Shown here in pieces: positions 13,101 to 22,596 of a stretch of DNA of 64,000 bases. The stretch covers positions 163,550,130 to 163,614,129 of the forward strand of contig CM068824.1 in assembly GCA_028554795.2 (NCBI GenBank), in the 5' to 3' direction. The position numbers and the translations under genes are program-made. The DNA is from Sinohyriopsis cumingii (Eukaryota > Mollusca > Bivalvia > Unionida > Unionidae). How positions within the stretch are numbered: the first letter of the stretch is position 1; every line of letters starts with the position of its first letter. Under the pieces are notes generated by a model that saw nothing but the letters and a program-made list of their open reading frames with translations, was not told the origin of the DNA and searched no databases.

Positions 13101-15412
13101 TCTAGTTTTGCTTGGTACGGATCATGTAGTCTGTTGTACTTGGTACGGATCTTGTAGTCTGTTGTACTTGGTACGGTTCTTGAAGTCGAGTTGTACGTGG
13201 CAGTGATCATGTAGTCTGTTGTACTTTGTACGGATCTTGAAGCCTGTTGTACTAGTTTGTTGTACTTGATGGTGATCTTGTAGTCGTTTGTTCTTGGTAC
13301 GGATCTTGTAGTTTGTTGTACTTGGTACGGATCTTGTAGTCTGTTGTATCTGATAGTGATCTTGTAGTTTGCTGTACTTGGTCCGGATCTTGTAGTCTGA
13401 TGTCCTTGGTAGGGATCTTGAAGACTTGTTGTGCTTGGCAGTGATCTTGAAGACCTCTTGTACTTGGCAGTGATTTTGAAGACCTGTTGTACTTGGTACG
13501 GATCATGTGGTCTGTTATACTTGGTACGGATCTTGTAGTCTTTTGTACTTGGTAGTGATCTTGTAGTCTGTTGTACTTGGTTGTGATCTTGTAGTATGTT
13601 GTACTTGGTAATGCTCTTGTAGTCTGTTGTACTTGGTAGTGATCTTGTAGTCTGTTGTACTTGGTAATGCTCTTGTAGTCTGTTGTACTTGGTAGTGATC
13701 TTGTAGTCTGTTGTACTTGGTACGGATCTTGTAGTCTGTTGTACTTGTTACGGATCTTGAAGTCTGTTGTACTTGGTACGGATCTTGTAGTCTGTTTTAC
13801 TTGGTACGGATCTTGTAGTCTGTTGTACTTGGTACGGATCATGTAATCTGTTGTACTTGGTACTGATCTTATAGTCTGTTGTACTTGGTACGGATCATGT
13901 AGTCTGATGTACTTGGTACGGATCAGATAGTCTGCTATACTTGGTAGTGATCTTGTAATCTGTTGTACTTGGTACGGATCTTGTAGTCTTTGTACTTGGT
14001 ACGGATCTTGTAGTCTGTTGTACTTGGTAGAGATCTTGTAATCTGTTGTACTTGGTGGTGATCTTGTACTTGGTACGGATGTTGAAGTCGAGTTGTAGTT
14101 GGTAGTGAACTTGTAGTCTGTTGTACTTGGTACGGATCTTGTAGTCTGTTGTACTTGGTACGGATCTTGTAGTCTGTTGTACTTGGTAGAGATCTTGTAA
14201 TCTGTTGTACTTGGTGGTGATCTTGTACTTGGTACTGATGTTGAAGTCGAGTTGTAGTTGGTAGTGAACTTGTAGTCTGTTGTACTTGGTACGGATCTTG
14301 TAGTCTGTTGTACTTGATAGTGATCTTGTAGTCAGTTGTACTTGGTGCGGATCTTGTAGTCTGTTGTACTTGGTACGGATCTTGAAATCTAGTTATACTT
14401 GGTAGTGATCTTGTAGTCTGTTGTACTTGGTACGGATCTTGAAGTCTAATTGTACTTGGTAGTGATCTCGTAGTCTCTTGTACTTGGTACGGATCTTGTA
14501 GTCTGTTGTACTTGGTACGGATCTTGAAGTCTAGTTATACTTGGTAGTGATCTTGTAGTCTGTTGTACTTGGTACGGATCTTGAAGTCTAATTGTACTTG
14601 GTAGTGATCTCGTAGTCTCTTGTACTTGGTACGGATCTTGTAGTCTGTTGTACTTGGTACGGATCTTGTAGTCTGTTCTACTTGGTACGGATCTTGAAGT
14701 CTAGTTGTACGTGGTAGAGATCATGTAGCGTGTTGTACTTGGTACGGATCTTGAAACCTGTTGTACTAGTTTGTTGTACTTGGTAGTGATCTTGTAGTCG
14801 CTTGTGATTGGTACGGATCATGTAGTTTGTTTTACTTGGTAGTGATCTTGTGGTCTGTTGTACTTGGTAGTGATCTTGTGGTCTGTTGTACTTGGTGCGG
14901 ATCTTGTAGTCTGTTGTACTTGGTACGGATCTTGAAGTCTGTTGTTCTTGGTACGGATCTTGTAGTCTGTTGTACTTGGTACGGATCTTGTAGTCTGTTG
15001 TACTTGGTAGTGATCTTGTAGTCTGTTGTACCTGGTACGGATCATGTAGTCTGTTGTACTTGTTACTGACCTTGTAGTCTGTTGTACTTGGTACGGATCA
15101 TGTAGTCTGATGTACTTGGTACGGATCAGATAGTCTGCTGTACTTGGTAGTGATCTTGTAGTCTGTTGTACTTCTTACGGATCTTTTAGTCTTTTTGTAC
15201 TTGGTACGGATCTTGTAGTCTGTTGTACTTGGTCCGGATCTTGTTGTCTGTTGTACTTGGTACGGATCATGTATTCTGTTGTACCTGGTTCGGATCTTGA
15301 AGTGTAGTTGTACTTGGTACGGATCTTGAAGTCTAGTTGTACTTAGTACGGATCTTGAAGTCTAGTTGTTCTTGGTACGGATCTTGACGTCTAGTCGTAC
15401 TTGGTACGGAAG
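7108..15412. repeat. 8.3-kb array of a 28-bp minisatellite
   Basis: About 300 tandem copies of a 28-bp unit, consensus GTAGTCTGTTGTACTTGGTA followed by CGGATCTT, with recurrent variants (AGTGATCTT, GAAGTCTAGTTGTAC, GAAGACCTGTTGTACTTGGC). The complement of the unit has no stop in any frame, so minus-strand frames up to 437 codons occur; 28 is not a multiple of 3, so they cycle through a 28-residue period. Larger blocks recur inside: the stretch near 9102 repeats at 13181 (offset 4079) and the one at 8351 repeats at 11693 (offset 3342), showing higher-order duplication. Confidence 0.95.
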
Positions 15413-15798
15413 TAGTAATGTGGGTCACCCTAGCGACAATAGGACTTATCCTTAAAAACAGGGTCCCGGCACTCCGGCGACAAGGGGAATATAGGATTGT
15501 GGCCCTGTCTAAGGACATTGGAAATTTAACATAGGGGATGTATGGCGTCACTGTATTTGGCCTGACTAGGGACAAGCGGAATTTTGTAGGGGTGACTTCA
15601 TGGTGCTGGACATTGGGGAAAGAGTGGTAAAAATGTTGCAAGTGGCTAATTTCAATCGGGTGGATCAGTGAGGAACAGTGTTGCAAGGGGCTGACCTGAA
15701 TGCCTCCTACTATATGTAGGGACAAATACAATAGAGTCATAGACATAGATACATGTATAGAGACATGCATAGAGACATAGACTTGGACATAGATTTAT
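15413..15798. other. intergenic, diverged dispersed repeat
   Basis: Unique-to-degenerate DNA with a phrase (GCAAGGGGCTGACCTGAAT and surroundings) that recurs near 16530 and 17320, so it is part of a locally duplicated non-coding repeat. No gene seen. Confidence 0.5.
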
Positions 15799-16290
15799 CT
15801 ACATATATCTATCAAACAAACAACTATACAATCGACTAAAACTATTTTTTAGGCAAGAGAATATACATCTTGTCGAGACATATAAGGGACCCTGGAAAAG
15901 GGAGTTTAACTTTCTTCTATTTTCTCTCTTCCCTTCTTTTTTCCACAAACATCTTTTGCAGGAAATTTTTCGCCTTCTTTTTCTCCTCCTTCTTCTCTTT
16001 TTTTTTCTCTTCTCATTTTTCTCTTCTTTCATTAATTTGTCATTGTATGCTCTTATCTGTTCTTGTTCCTCCTTTTCCTCTTTTTTGTCTTTGATCACGT
16101 CTCTTAAACTTTCCTTGGCCTTCCTCAAATTAGTTATCTCCATCTTCACTCAGTGTGGGCTATAACACACATACTCCATCCTGACTAACATTTCTTCCAC
16201 AGTTCCGAGATCGTCCAGTACCTTTTATAACTTTTGCATCTTGTTTAGGTTATTGCTCGCCATCCTGGATTATTCAATGTTGAATGGCAT
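15799..16290 (-). pseudogene. relic of a lysine/glutamate-rich coding region
   Basis: On the minus strand a frame from about 16290 reads through two in-frame stops (near 16240 and 16155) and into a strongly charged, coiled-coil-like stretch (MEITNLRKAKESLRDVIKDK, then runs of KEEKEEQE and KRKKKRRRRRKRRRK) that ends at 15799. The arginine/lysine part comes from a pyrimidine-rich tract, so composition alone could produce it. The continuity of coding-like text across two stops suggests a decayed exon or transposon gene. I recognise no family. Confidence 0.3.
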
Positions 16291-17397
16291 GAGTAGTGTA
16301 GTGGGGCACCCTAGCTTTAACGGGAAAATACATTACAGAACCCCTTGGGTAACTCTAGCGACAAGAATTTTCAGATCACCTTTGTAAAATTCTAGCGACA
16401 AGGGAAACTTAACATGGGGAATATTGGGCCTGTATAGACACAAGGGAAAGTGGAGTTGTTGTATAGGGAAAATAGGAATGGAACAGGTGAGGTGACGTCA
16501 TGGTACTGAACATTGGTAACCATGTAGCAAGGGGCTGACCTGAATACGCGTTACTCTAGGAAGAGACAACTACAGGAGAGATATAGACATATACAATACA
16601 TAGACAAAGATTGATGAACATCAAGGGACAATGGACCATGAACATGGATGGGCCTGTCTAGGGACAATGGGGGAAATTGTATAGGGCCTGTCTAGGGACA
16701 AGGGTGGTAGAGGGCCAAACACAACAGAGACAGAAACAGAAATATACTAGTACAAGTCCAAGATTTATATATAAAACTTTACCTAGACCTGAAATTATGT
16801 TAGCGGTGTTCCTAAATTTGCAGAATTGTAGTGATGCTATCAATAGCTATAATCAAGCGAAAGACCAAGGCCAAAAAAGGATGTGACTAAAAGTAACTCT
16901 ATAATGACGAAATTATCCAAGAATTTAAAGGAGACTAAACATATCCCCGAATGTTAGTTTACATTGGTTTAGACAAAACGGATAACCCTAGTAACTATTT
17001 AAAGTCACAGCTTGTGTGACGATCGTGGATAAACACCCATGTATTTATTTATAGCTATAACCTGTTGAAATTACTATGAAATCCCACTATCTATTTATAG
17101 CTACAATCTGTGGAAATTCCCACGAGAAACCCCACTCTATTTATAGTCACAACTTGTGTGACGATCCTGTTTGAAAACCCTTGTATCTATTTATAGCTAC
17201 ATCTTGTGGAAATTCCTATGGAAAACCCCAAGTTTACATTTTTAGCCTCAAACCTTCTAGCTTCAATGACGTCACTGTACTGAACACTAGGGGAATAACG
17301 GCAACAGTGTTGCAAGTAGCTGACCTGAATACGCGCTACTGTAGGTAGGTAGGTGAAATGTATTTGATAGGGATAAAGGAAGTTTTATAGAGACAAA
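16291..17397. other. intergenic with diverged local duplications
   Basis: No gene seen. Blocks such as GTGACGTCATGGTACTGAAC, GCTGACCTGAATACGCG and TATTTATAGCTACAA recur two to four times (about 16490-16550, 17020-17210, 17265-17340), showing local duplication of non-coding DNA. Confidence 0.5.
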
Positions 17398-19690
17398 GAC
17401 CAATACACACACACACACAAATACACACACACACACACACACCACGGGAAGAGGAAAAAACAAATCCCAAATATACTGTCCACAGAGTAGGAAAGGGTAA
17501 AAAACCAATATCTACTAACAAAAAATTGCGAATATTGACTATAAAATCCCCAATGTCTACTATTCACACAAACGTACGCGCACGCATACAAACTCCAAGT
17601 ATACTACCCACACAGAATGGAAGGGGAAAACCCAATATCCGCTATCCACAAAAACGTACGCAAACGCATACAAAAAACCACACTGACACCACACAGAGGG
17701 AAGGAGAAAAAGCCCAATATCTACTGCCGAAAATACCCCAATATTTACTATTAAAACCCCCAATATCTACTATCCACATAGAGGTACGCGCACGGATATA
17801 AACACACTCTCTACTATCCACACAGAAAGGAAGGGTAAAAAAACCCAATATCTAATATAGAAAATACCCAATATTTGCTATAAAAAAACAATATCTTCTA
17901 TCAAGAATACCCCAATACCTACCTACTGTAGGTAGGTAGGTAGGTGAAATGTATTTGATAGGAATAAAGGGAGTTTTATAGAGACAAAGACTAATACATA
18001 CATACACACACACAAACATACGCCCACACACAAACATACGCAACGCCCCACACACATACCACGGGAAGAGGAAAGAACAAACCCCAAAACATACTAACCA
18101 CACAGTATGGAAGGATAAAAAACCCCAATATCTACTATCACAAATACCCCAATATTTACTATAAAGAAAAACAATATATACTACCCACACAAACGTACGC
18201 GAACGCATGCAAACACACACTCTACTATCCACACAAACACACACTCTATTATCTACGTCAAAGTACGTACACGCAAACCCCAAATCTACTATCCACACAT
18301 GGGAAGAAAAAACAAACCAAATACAGTATCCACATAAACGTACGCGCACGCATACAATCGCACAATCTACTATCAACGCAAACACAGTATCTACTATCCA
18401 CACAAACACCAACTCTCCTATGCACACAAACGTACACAAACGCATACAAACACACTCTATTATCCACACAAAGACACACTCTACTATCCACACAAACGTA
18501 TCCGAACACATACAAACTCCAAAATCTACTATCCACACAAACGTACTCGAACGCATACAAATAAACACTCAACTATTCACAAAAACACACACTATGCTAT
18601 CCACACAAACACATTTTACTATCCATACAAACGTACGCGAACGCATACAAACCTCAAAATCAACTATCCACACAAAGTACGCGAACGCATACAAACACAC
18701 ACACTGCTATCCACATAAACGTACTCGAACGCACACAAATACAATATCTACAATCAACACAACACAAACTCTACTATCCACACAAACTTATGCAAACGCA
18801 TACAAACACACACCTACTATCCACACAAACACAAACTCTGTTATCCACAAAAATGTACGCGCAAGCATACAAACCCCAAAATCTACTATTCACATAAACG
18901 TACGCGAACGCATACACACACTATGCTATTCACATAAACGTATTCGAACGCACACAAGCAATCCAACACTACTATCCACACAAACTTACGCGACCGCACA
19001 AAAACACGCACCTATTATCCACAAAAATACAAACTCTACTATCCACAAAACCGTACGCGCAAGTATACAAACCCCAAAATCTACTATCACCAGAAACGTA
19101 CGCGAACGCATACAAACACACACTCTGCTATATACATAAACATACTGGAACGCGCACAAACACAACATCTACAATCCACACAAACACCAACTCTACTATC
19201 CACACAAACGTACGCGAACGCATATAAACACACACTCTACTATCCACACAAACACAAAGTCTACTATCCAGAAAAACGTACGCGCAAGCATACAAACCCC
19301 AAAATCTAATATCCACACAAACTTACGTGAACGCATACAAACACACTCTCTACTATCCATACAAACACACACTCTACTATCAACACAAACGTACTCAAAC
19401 GCACACAAACACAATATATACTATCCACACAAACACAAACTCTACTATCCATACAAACTTACGCCAACGCATACAAACACACGCTCTACTATCCACACAA
19501 ACACACACTCTACTAGCCACACAAACGTACTCGAAGCACACAAAAACAATATATACTATCCACACAAACATCAACTCTACTATCCACACAAACGTACGCG
19601 AACGCAAACAAACACACACTCTACTATCCACTCAAACACACACTGTACTATCAACAGAAACGTGCATACAAATCCATTATCTACTATCCA
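17398..19690. repeat. AC-rich composite tandem array
   Basis: It begins with a CA microsatellite (17400-17440) and continues as an irregular array built from CTACTATCCACACAAAC and GTACGCGAACGCATACAAAC modules, with period mostly 40 to 66 bp. A block (GGTAGGTGAAATGTATTTGA to the ACCACGGGAAGAGG part) at about 17336-17470 recurs at about 17927-18075, so the array grew in part by larger duplication. Long open frames on both strands follow from low sequence complexity. Confidence 0.88.
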
Positions 19691-19777
19691 CACAAGGGAA
19701 GAAAAAGAAAAAAAATGTACTAATCACGCAGAAGAGAAAGAAGAAATGCCATTAAAATGTATACAAAATTGAAACGA

Positions 19778-20152
19778 TCACAGACAAGACAAGTGTTTAT
19801 ACACGAAAGACAAAATTACATAAAACCACATGGTTAAGTACATCGACAAAATACACATCAAAACGATCAACATGGAATATAAACAAGTTACATTTTTGTG
19901 ACGAAAGTGTGGTGTCCAAAGGATACTGGGTAATGTTCTTATAGTCTCTACACCACTTGGTACAGTCTCAAAGGTGTCCTCCCGGTACGGCTTTTCGGGG
20001 ATGTCCATGCCAATGACAGTCCTGTCCTGAGTGGAGTGGTTTTCCTCGGTGTCGGATTCTTCTGACACTGCGGTTAACACCGGTTTAAAAGTTACATTTT
20101 TCACAGAACGACGAAGAGCAGCAGGGGGGGGCGAATCGGACATTTTGTCCAA
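19778..20152 (-). CDS. hypothetical membrane protein frame crossing the element's left end
   Basis: The first twelve or so codons (MDKMSDSPPPAAL) lie inside the left TIR; the remaining ~112 lie in flanking DNA. The flanking part is acidic and Ser/Thr-rich (SEESDTEENHSTQD), then ends in one strongly hydrophobic segment (residues about 92-120, SMLIVLMCILSMYLTMWFY) shortly before the stop, like a tail-anchored or single-span protein. I do not recognise the family. The same TIR start codon occurs at the right end (36137) but runs out after 61 codons, so the fusion across the junction may be chance. The flanking portion probably belonged to a pre-existing gene split by the insertion. Confidence 0.35.
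   Translation of the reverse strand: MDKMSDSPPPAALRRSVKNVTFKPVLTAVSEESDTEENHSTQDRTVIGMDIPEKPYREDTFETVPSGVETIRTLPSILWTPHFRHKNVTCLYSMLIVLMCILSMYLTMWFYVILSFVYKHLSCL
20112..20116. repeat. 5-bp target site duplication, left
   Basis: CGAAG directly precedes the left TIR and is repeated directly after the right TIR at 36172-36176. Extending to 6 bp fails on both sides (ACGAAG against CGAAGT). Retroviral-type integrases leave 4-6 bp duplications. Confidence 0.85.
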
Positions 20153-20376
20153 TCGTTATTTTGCTTAATTATTACTTCTGCACTCAGCGGATCCGGTGTA
20201 ATCAGCGCTGGTAAAAAAAAAACGACGTCGGTCCATCCTACACGATGGTGACGTCATTTGGTTTAATTAACACCTTCTGCGCGCCGATCCCCAGCGTCGT
20301 CAGCGTCCGGTAAGCACATCGACGACCGCGTCGATGTCATCGCCCCCCCCTGCTGCTAAGTGGTTATTTACAATGA
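20117..20376 (+). repeat. left terminal inverted repeat of the Polinton-like element
   Basis: 260 bp starting AGCAGCAG then a G run, matching the reverse complement of 35909-36171 base for base except for homopolymer lengths (G8 against 7, C8 against 12). The repeat is itself bounded by inverted copies of one motif: AGCAGCAG-(G)8-CGA at its outer end and TCG-(C)8-TGCTGCT at 20340-20357. It also holds the palindrome GGACATTTTGTCC. Near-identity of the two ends points to a recent or still active insertion. Confidence 0.96.
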
Positions 20377-20389
20377 AAATTATTTACAA

Positions 20390-21064
20390 CTAACCGAATA
20401 TTTGGTCAAGTCCGATACGATATCGTGTCCGAGGATCATGTAAATTTATCGTTACGAATCCATGTGGGGTCGACTGAGCATGACTAAAAAAGTTTCGAAA
20501 AACATTAAAGTCCATGTCACCGCCGCACCATGTCTGCCAAATATTTCGTAGCGTGTGTGTATCAACGCCGTTGAATACAGCAAGAATATTACAGTTGTCT
20601 CTAATTACTTTTGGAATCTGAGTGTATCGTTGAGTGACATATATCACGTCAGTGTTTTTATGCCTGCCTCTGGAAAATATCCTAGCTGGGTTTTTTTGAT
20701 TGTCTAACATAACATCATCGTACACGACTAGATTGTTAACGTCGCCATCAATATCATCAATACCCGGTGCATCATTGATATCTGTAATAAACTCGATGAC
20801 ATTTTTTTTAGCGATCGCTGATGCATTCTCGTTGAAATCTTTCAACACCTCGTAGCATCGTTGATCATCTACGCTAGGAGCAACCAAATACAACTTATCC
20901 CACTTCATCCATCTCATTATTAAATTGAGTAACAATTGCGTCTTGCCGGATCCAGATGGTCCGATGATAATCATCCGGATCGAGTTTGGTAACGCTGCAA
21001 CATGCTTAACTGGTTCTCTTGTTTTAGTCGCCGAAAAATCAATTATATTCATATTTCTATACAT
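20390..21064 (-). CDS. A32/FtsK-HerA type genome-packaging ATPase
   Basis: 224 residues; predicted to drive DNA into the capsid. Walker A is GPSGSGKTQ (35-43), Walker B is NLVVYDDV (111-118), followed by the SRGRH stretch (131-135) that could supply an arginine finger and the VIYVTQRY sensor-like strand (140-147); this order matches the short packaging ATPases of Polintons, adintoviruses and other double jelly-roll viruses. The second methionine (21052, MNIIDF) is an equally good start and leaves more room for a promoter, since the phospholipase gene begins on the other strand only 5 bp from 21064. The stop lies 14 bp inside the left TIR boundary. No break seen. Confidence 0.93.
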   Translation of the reverse strand: MYRNMNIIDFSATKTREPVKHVAALPNSIRMIIIGPSGSGKTQLLLNLIMRWMKWDKLYLVAPSVDDQRCYEVLKDFNENASAIAKKNVIEFITDINDAPGIDDIDGDVNNLVVYDDVMLDNQKNPARIFSRGRHKNTDVIYVTQRYTQIPKVIRDNCNILAVFNGVDTHTLRNIWQTWCGGDMDFNVFRNFFSHAQSTPHGFVTINLHDPRTRYRIGLDQIFG

Positions 21065-21069
21065 AAATT

Positions 21070-21593
21070 ATGGATCTATATTGTGTGAAGTGTAGAGTAC
21101 GTACTGGCACAAATGATATGACAACCGCTACAACAAGAAATAACAGATCGGCGCTTACTGGTAAGTGTGTACAATGCGGTACAAAGAAATTTAGATTTAT
21201 TTCTATTAGACCCGGAGATGTTTTAAAAAAAAGCGAGGAGGTGACATCGCAGCCAAATTGGCAAAACTCCCCGGAACACCGTGGGCAAAGTATCCAGGAG
21301 AAAAACACCTCCCAGGATATAACTACTGTGGCCCCGGAACACGATTAGATATCAGACTCGATGATCAAAATCAGCCCAAACCCGGTGAGTATCCAATAAA
21401 CGCTATCGATAAGGCGTGTCATGCTCATGATGTTGCTTACAAAAGTAGCGATCTGCAACAGCGTCATATCGCGGATGTAAAATTAATTCACGCATTAAAT
21501 GCTATTCCTGATAAATCCGTCAAAGAAAAATTGGCCTCATGGTTGGTAAAATCGGCTATGAAAGGTAAATTAATGATGGGCGCTGGTAATTAA
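21070..21593 (+). CDS. zinc ribbon (DUF5679-like) plus phospholipase A2, with a -1 frame break
   Basis: The N-terminal frame begins at 21070 with two CxxC pairs (C5/C8 and C33/C36), resembling DUF5679 zinc ribbons. The C-terminal part, in the -1 frame from about 21230, has the calcium loop YCGPGT (21324-21341) and the catalytic HDVAY (21426-21440), the signature of parvovirus-type phospholipase A2, used by some viruses to breach endosomal membranes. In related elements I know these as one protein. The two frames meet at an A8 run (21225-21232) preceded by TTTT and followed by GCG. This is either a lost base or a -1 slippage site of the A-AAA-AAR kind. The first frame alone ends at 21348. I have not joined the frames. 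Confidence 0.85.
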
Positions 21594-21600
21594 TAACAAC

Positions 21601-22596
21601 ATGGAATCCATCTATTATTCTCCGAGAGGATACTGGAAGGGGAAGGCCGCAATTGGTAAGCTTGCAAGCGCTGCAAAGGTAACAAAGACCACTGCGGCTA
21701 ATTGGTTATCCAAACAGGCTATATGGCAAATCTATCTACCACCGCCTAAACAAATCAACTTCTCGCGCTTTGATGTCAGCGTACCTAATGAAGTTCATCA
21801 GGCTGATATACTATTTTTGCCGCATGACAACGGTTACAAATACGCGCTAACCGTAGTTGATGTTGCGAGTCGATACAAACAAGCGGAGCCGTTAAAAACA
21901 AAGTCGGCAACTGAAGTAGCCGCTGCGTTTGAAAGAATTTATCGAAGAGGCCCTCTGCGCTGGCCAAATCTATTACAAGTTGATCCTGGCAGTGAATTTC
22001 GCGGCGCTGTTTTATCAACGCTGAAACATCATAGCGTCGCGATACGACGAGGTCATACTGCGCTACATCGTGATCAGGCAATTGTTGAACGATTCAATCG
22101 AACTCTCGCTGAACGGTTATTTGGATATCAATACGCGAAGGAATTCATCCAAGAAAAACGATCTCGTGAATGGGTTAAAAGGTTGCCAGGTGTAATTGCA
22201 GCGTTAAATAACGAGATTACCCGAGCAATCAACATGAAGCCCAGCGACGCGATTAAATACGAGTATATACCCGGAAAATCAAAAATAAATAGCGTTTCCA
22301 AGCCGATTCTTGGCGATGTCACTGTTAGATATCTATATGAACCAGGAGAGCTTGAAGGCGGTAAAAAAAGAGCTACTGATCCTATTTGGAGTGTTACCAC
22401 GCATAACATATCAACGATAACACGATCAACTGGAAGACCACCGATCTATAGACTGGATTCAACTGCTCCTCAGCGCGGATTTACACGCGAGCAACTACAA
22501 GTGATACCTGACGATACTCAATTACCCCCGCGTGGTCTTAACAAGCGCCGTTGCGTCTATTGCACTCAAGACATGTCAACCTCACATTGTTTTTAA
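21601..22596 (+). CDS. retroviral-type (rve) DDE integrase
   Basis: 331 residues, starting 8 bp after the phospholipase stop. Inserts the element's ends into the host genome, giving the 5-bp duplication seen here. Catalytic triad: D69 in QADILFLP, D128 in VDPGSEF and E163 in IVERFNR, 34 residues between the last two by my count. An N-terminal helical region (1-45) precedes the catalytic core; the C-terminal part (230-305, with DPIWSV and PPIYRL) resembles the small barrel/chromo-like tails of Polinton integrases. The last residues contain C318, C321, H329 and C330, a possible extra zinc site. Its final 59 bp overlap tail to tail with the polymerase gene. Intact. Confidence 0.94.
   Translation: MESIYYSPRGYWKGKAAIGKLASAAKVTKTTAANWLSKQAIWQIYLPPPKQINFSRFDVSVPNEVHQADILFLPHDNGYKYALTVVDVASRYKQAEPLKTKSATEVAAAFERIYRRGPLRWPNLLQVDPGSEFRGAVLSTLKHHSVAIRRGHTALHRDQAIVERFNRTLAERLFGYQYAKEFIQEKRSREWVKRLPGVIAALNNEITRAINMKPSDAIKYEYIPGKSKINSVSKPILGDVTVRYLYEPGELEGGKKRATDPIWSVTTHNISTITRSTGRPPIYRLDSTAPQRGFTREQLQVIPDDTQLPPRGLNKRRCVYCTQDMSTSHCF

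Noticed and set aside
7555..15045. Minus-strand frames of up to 437 codons rich in TTRSVPSTTDYKI-type text
   Set aside because: They follow entirely from a 28-bp repeat whose complement lacks stops in every frame; no unique coding sequence adjoins them.
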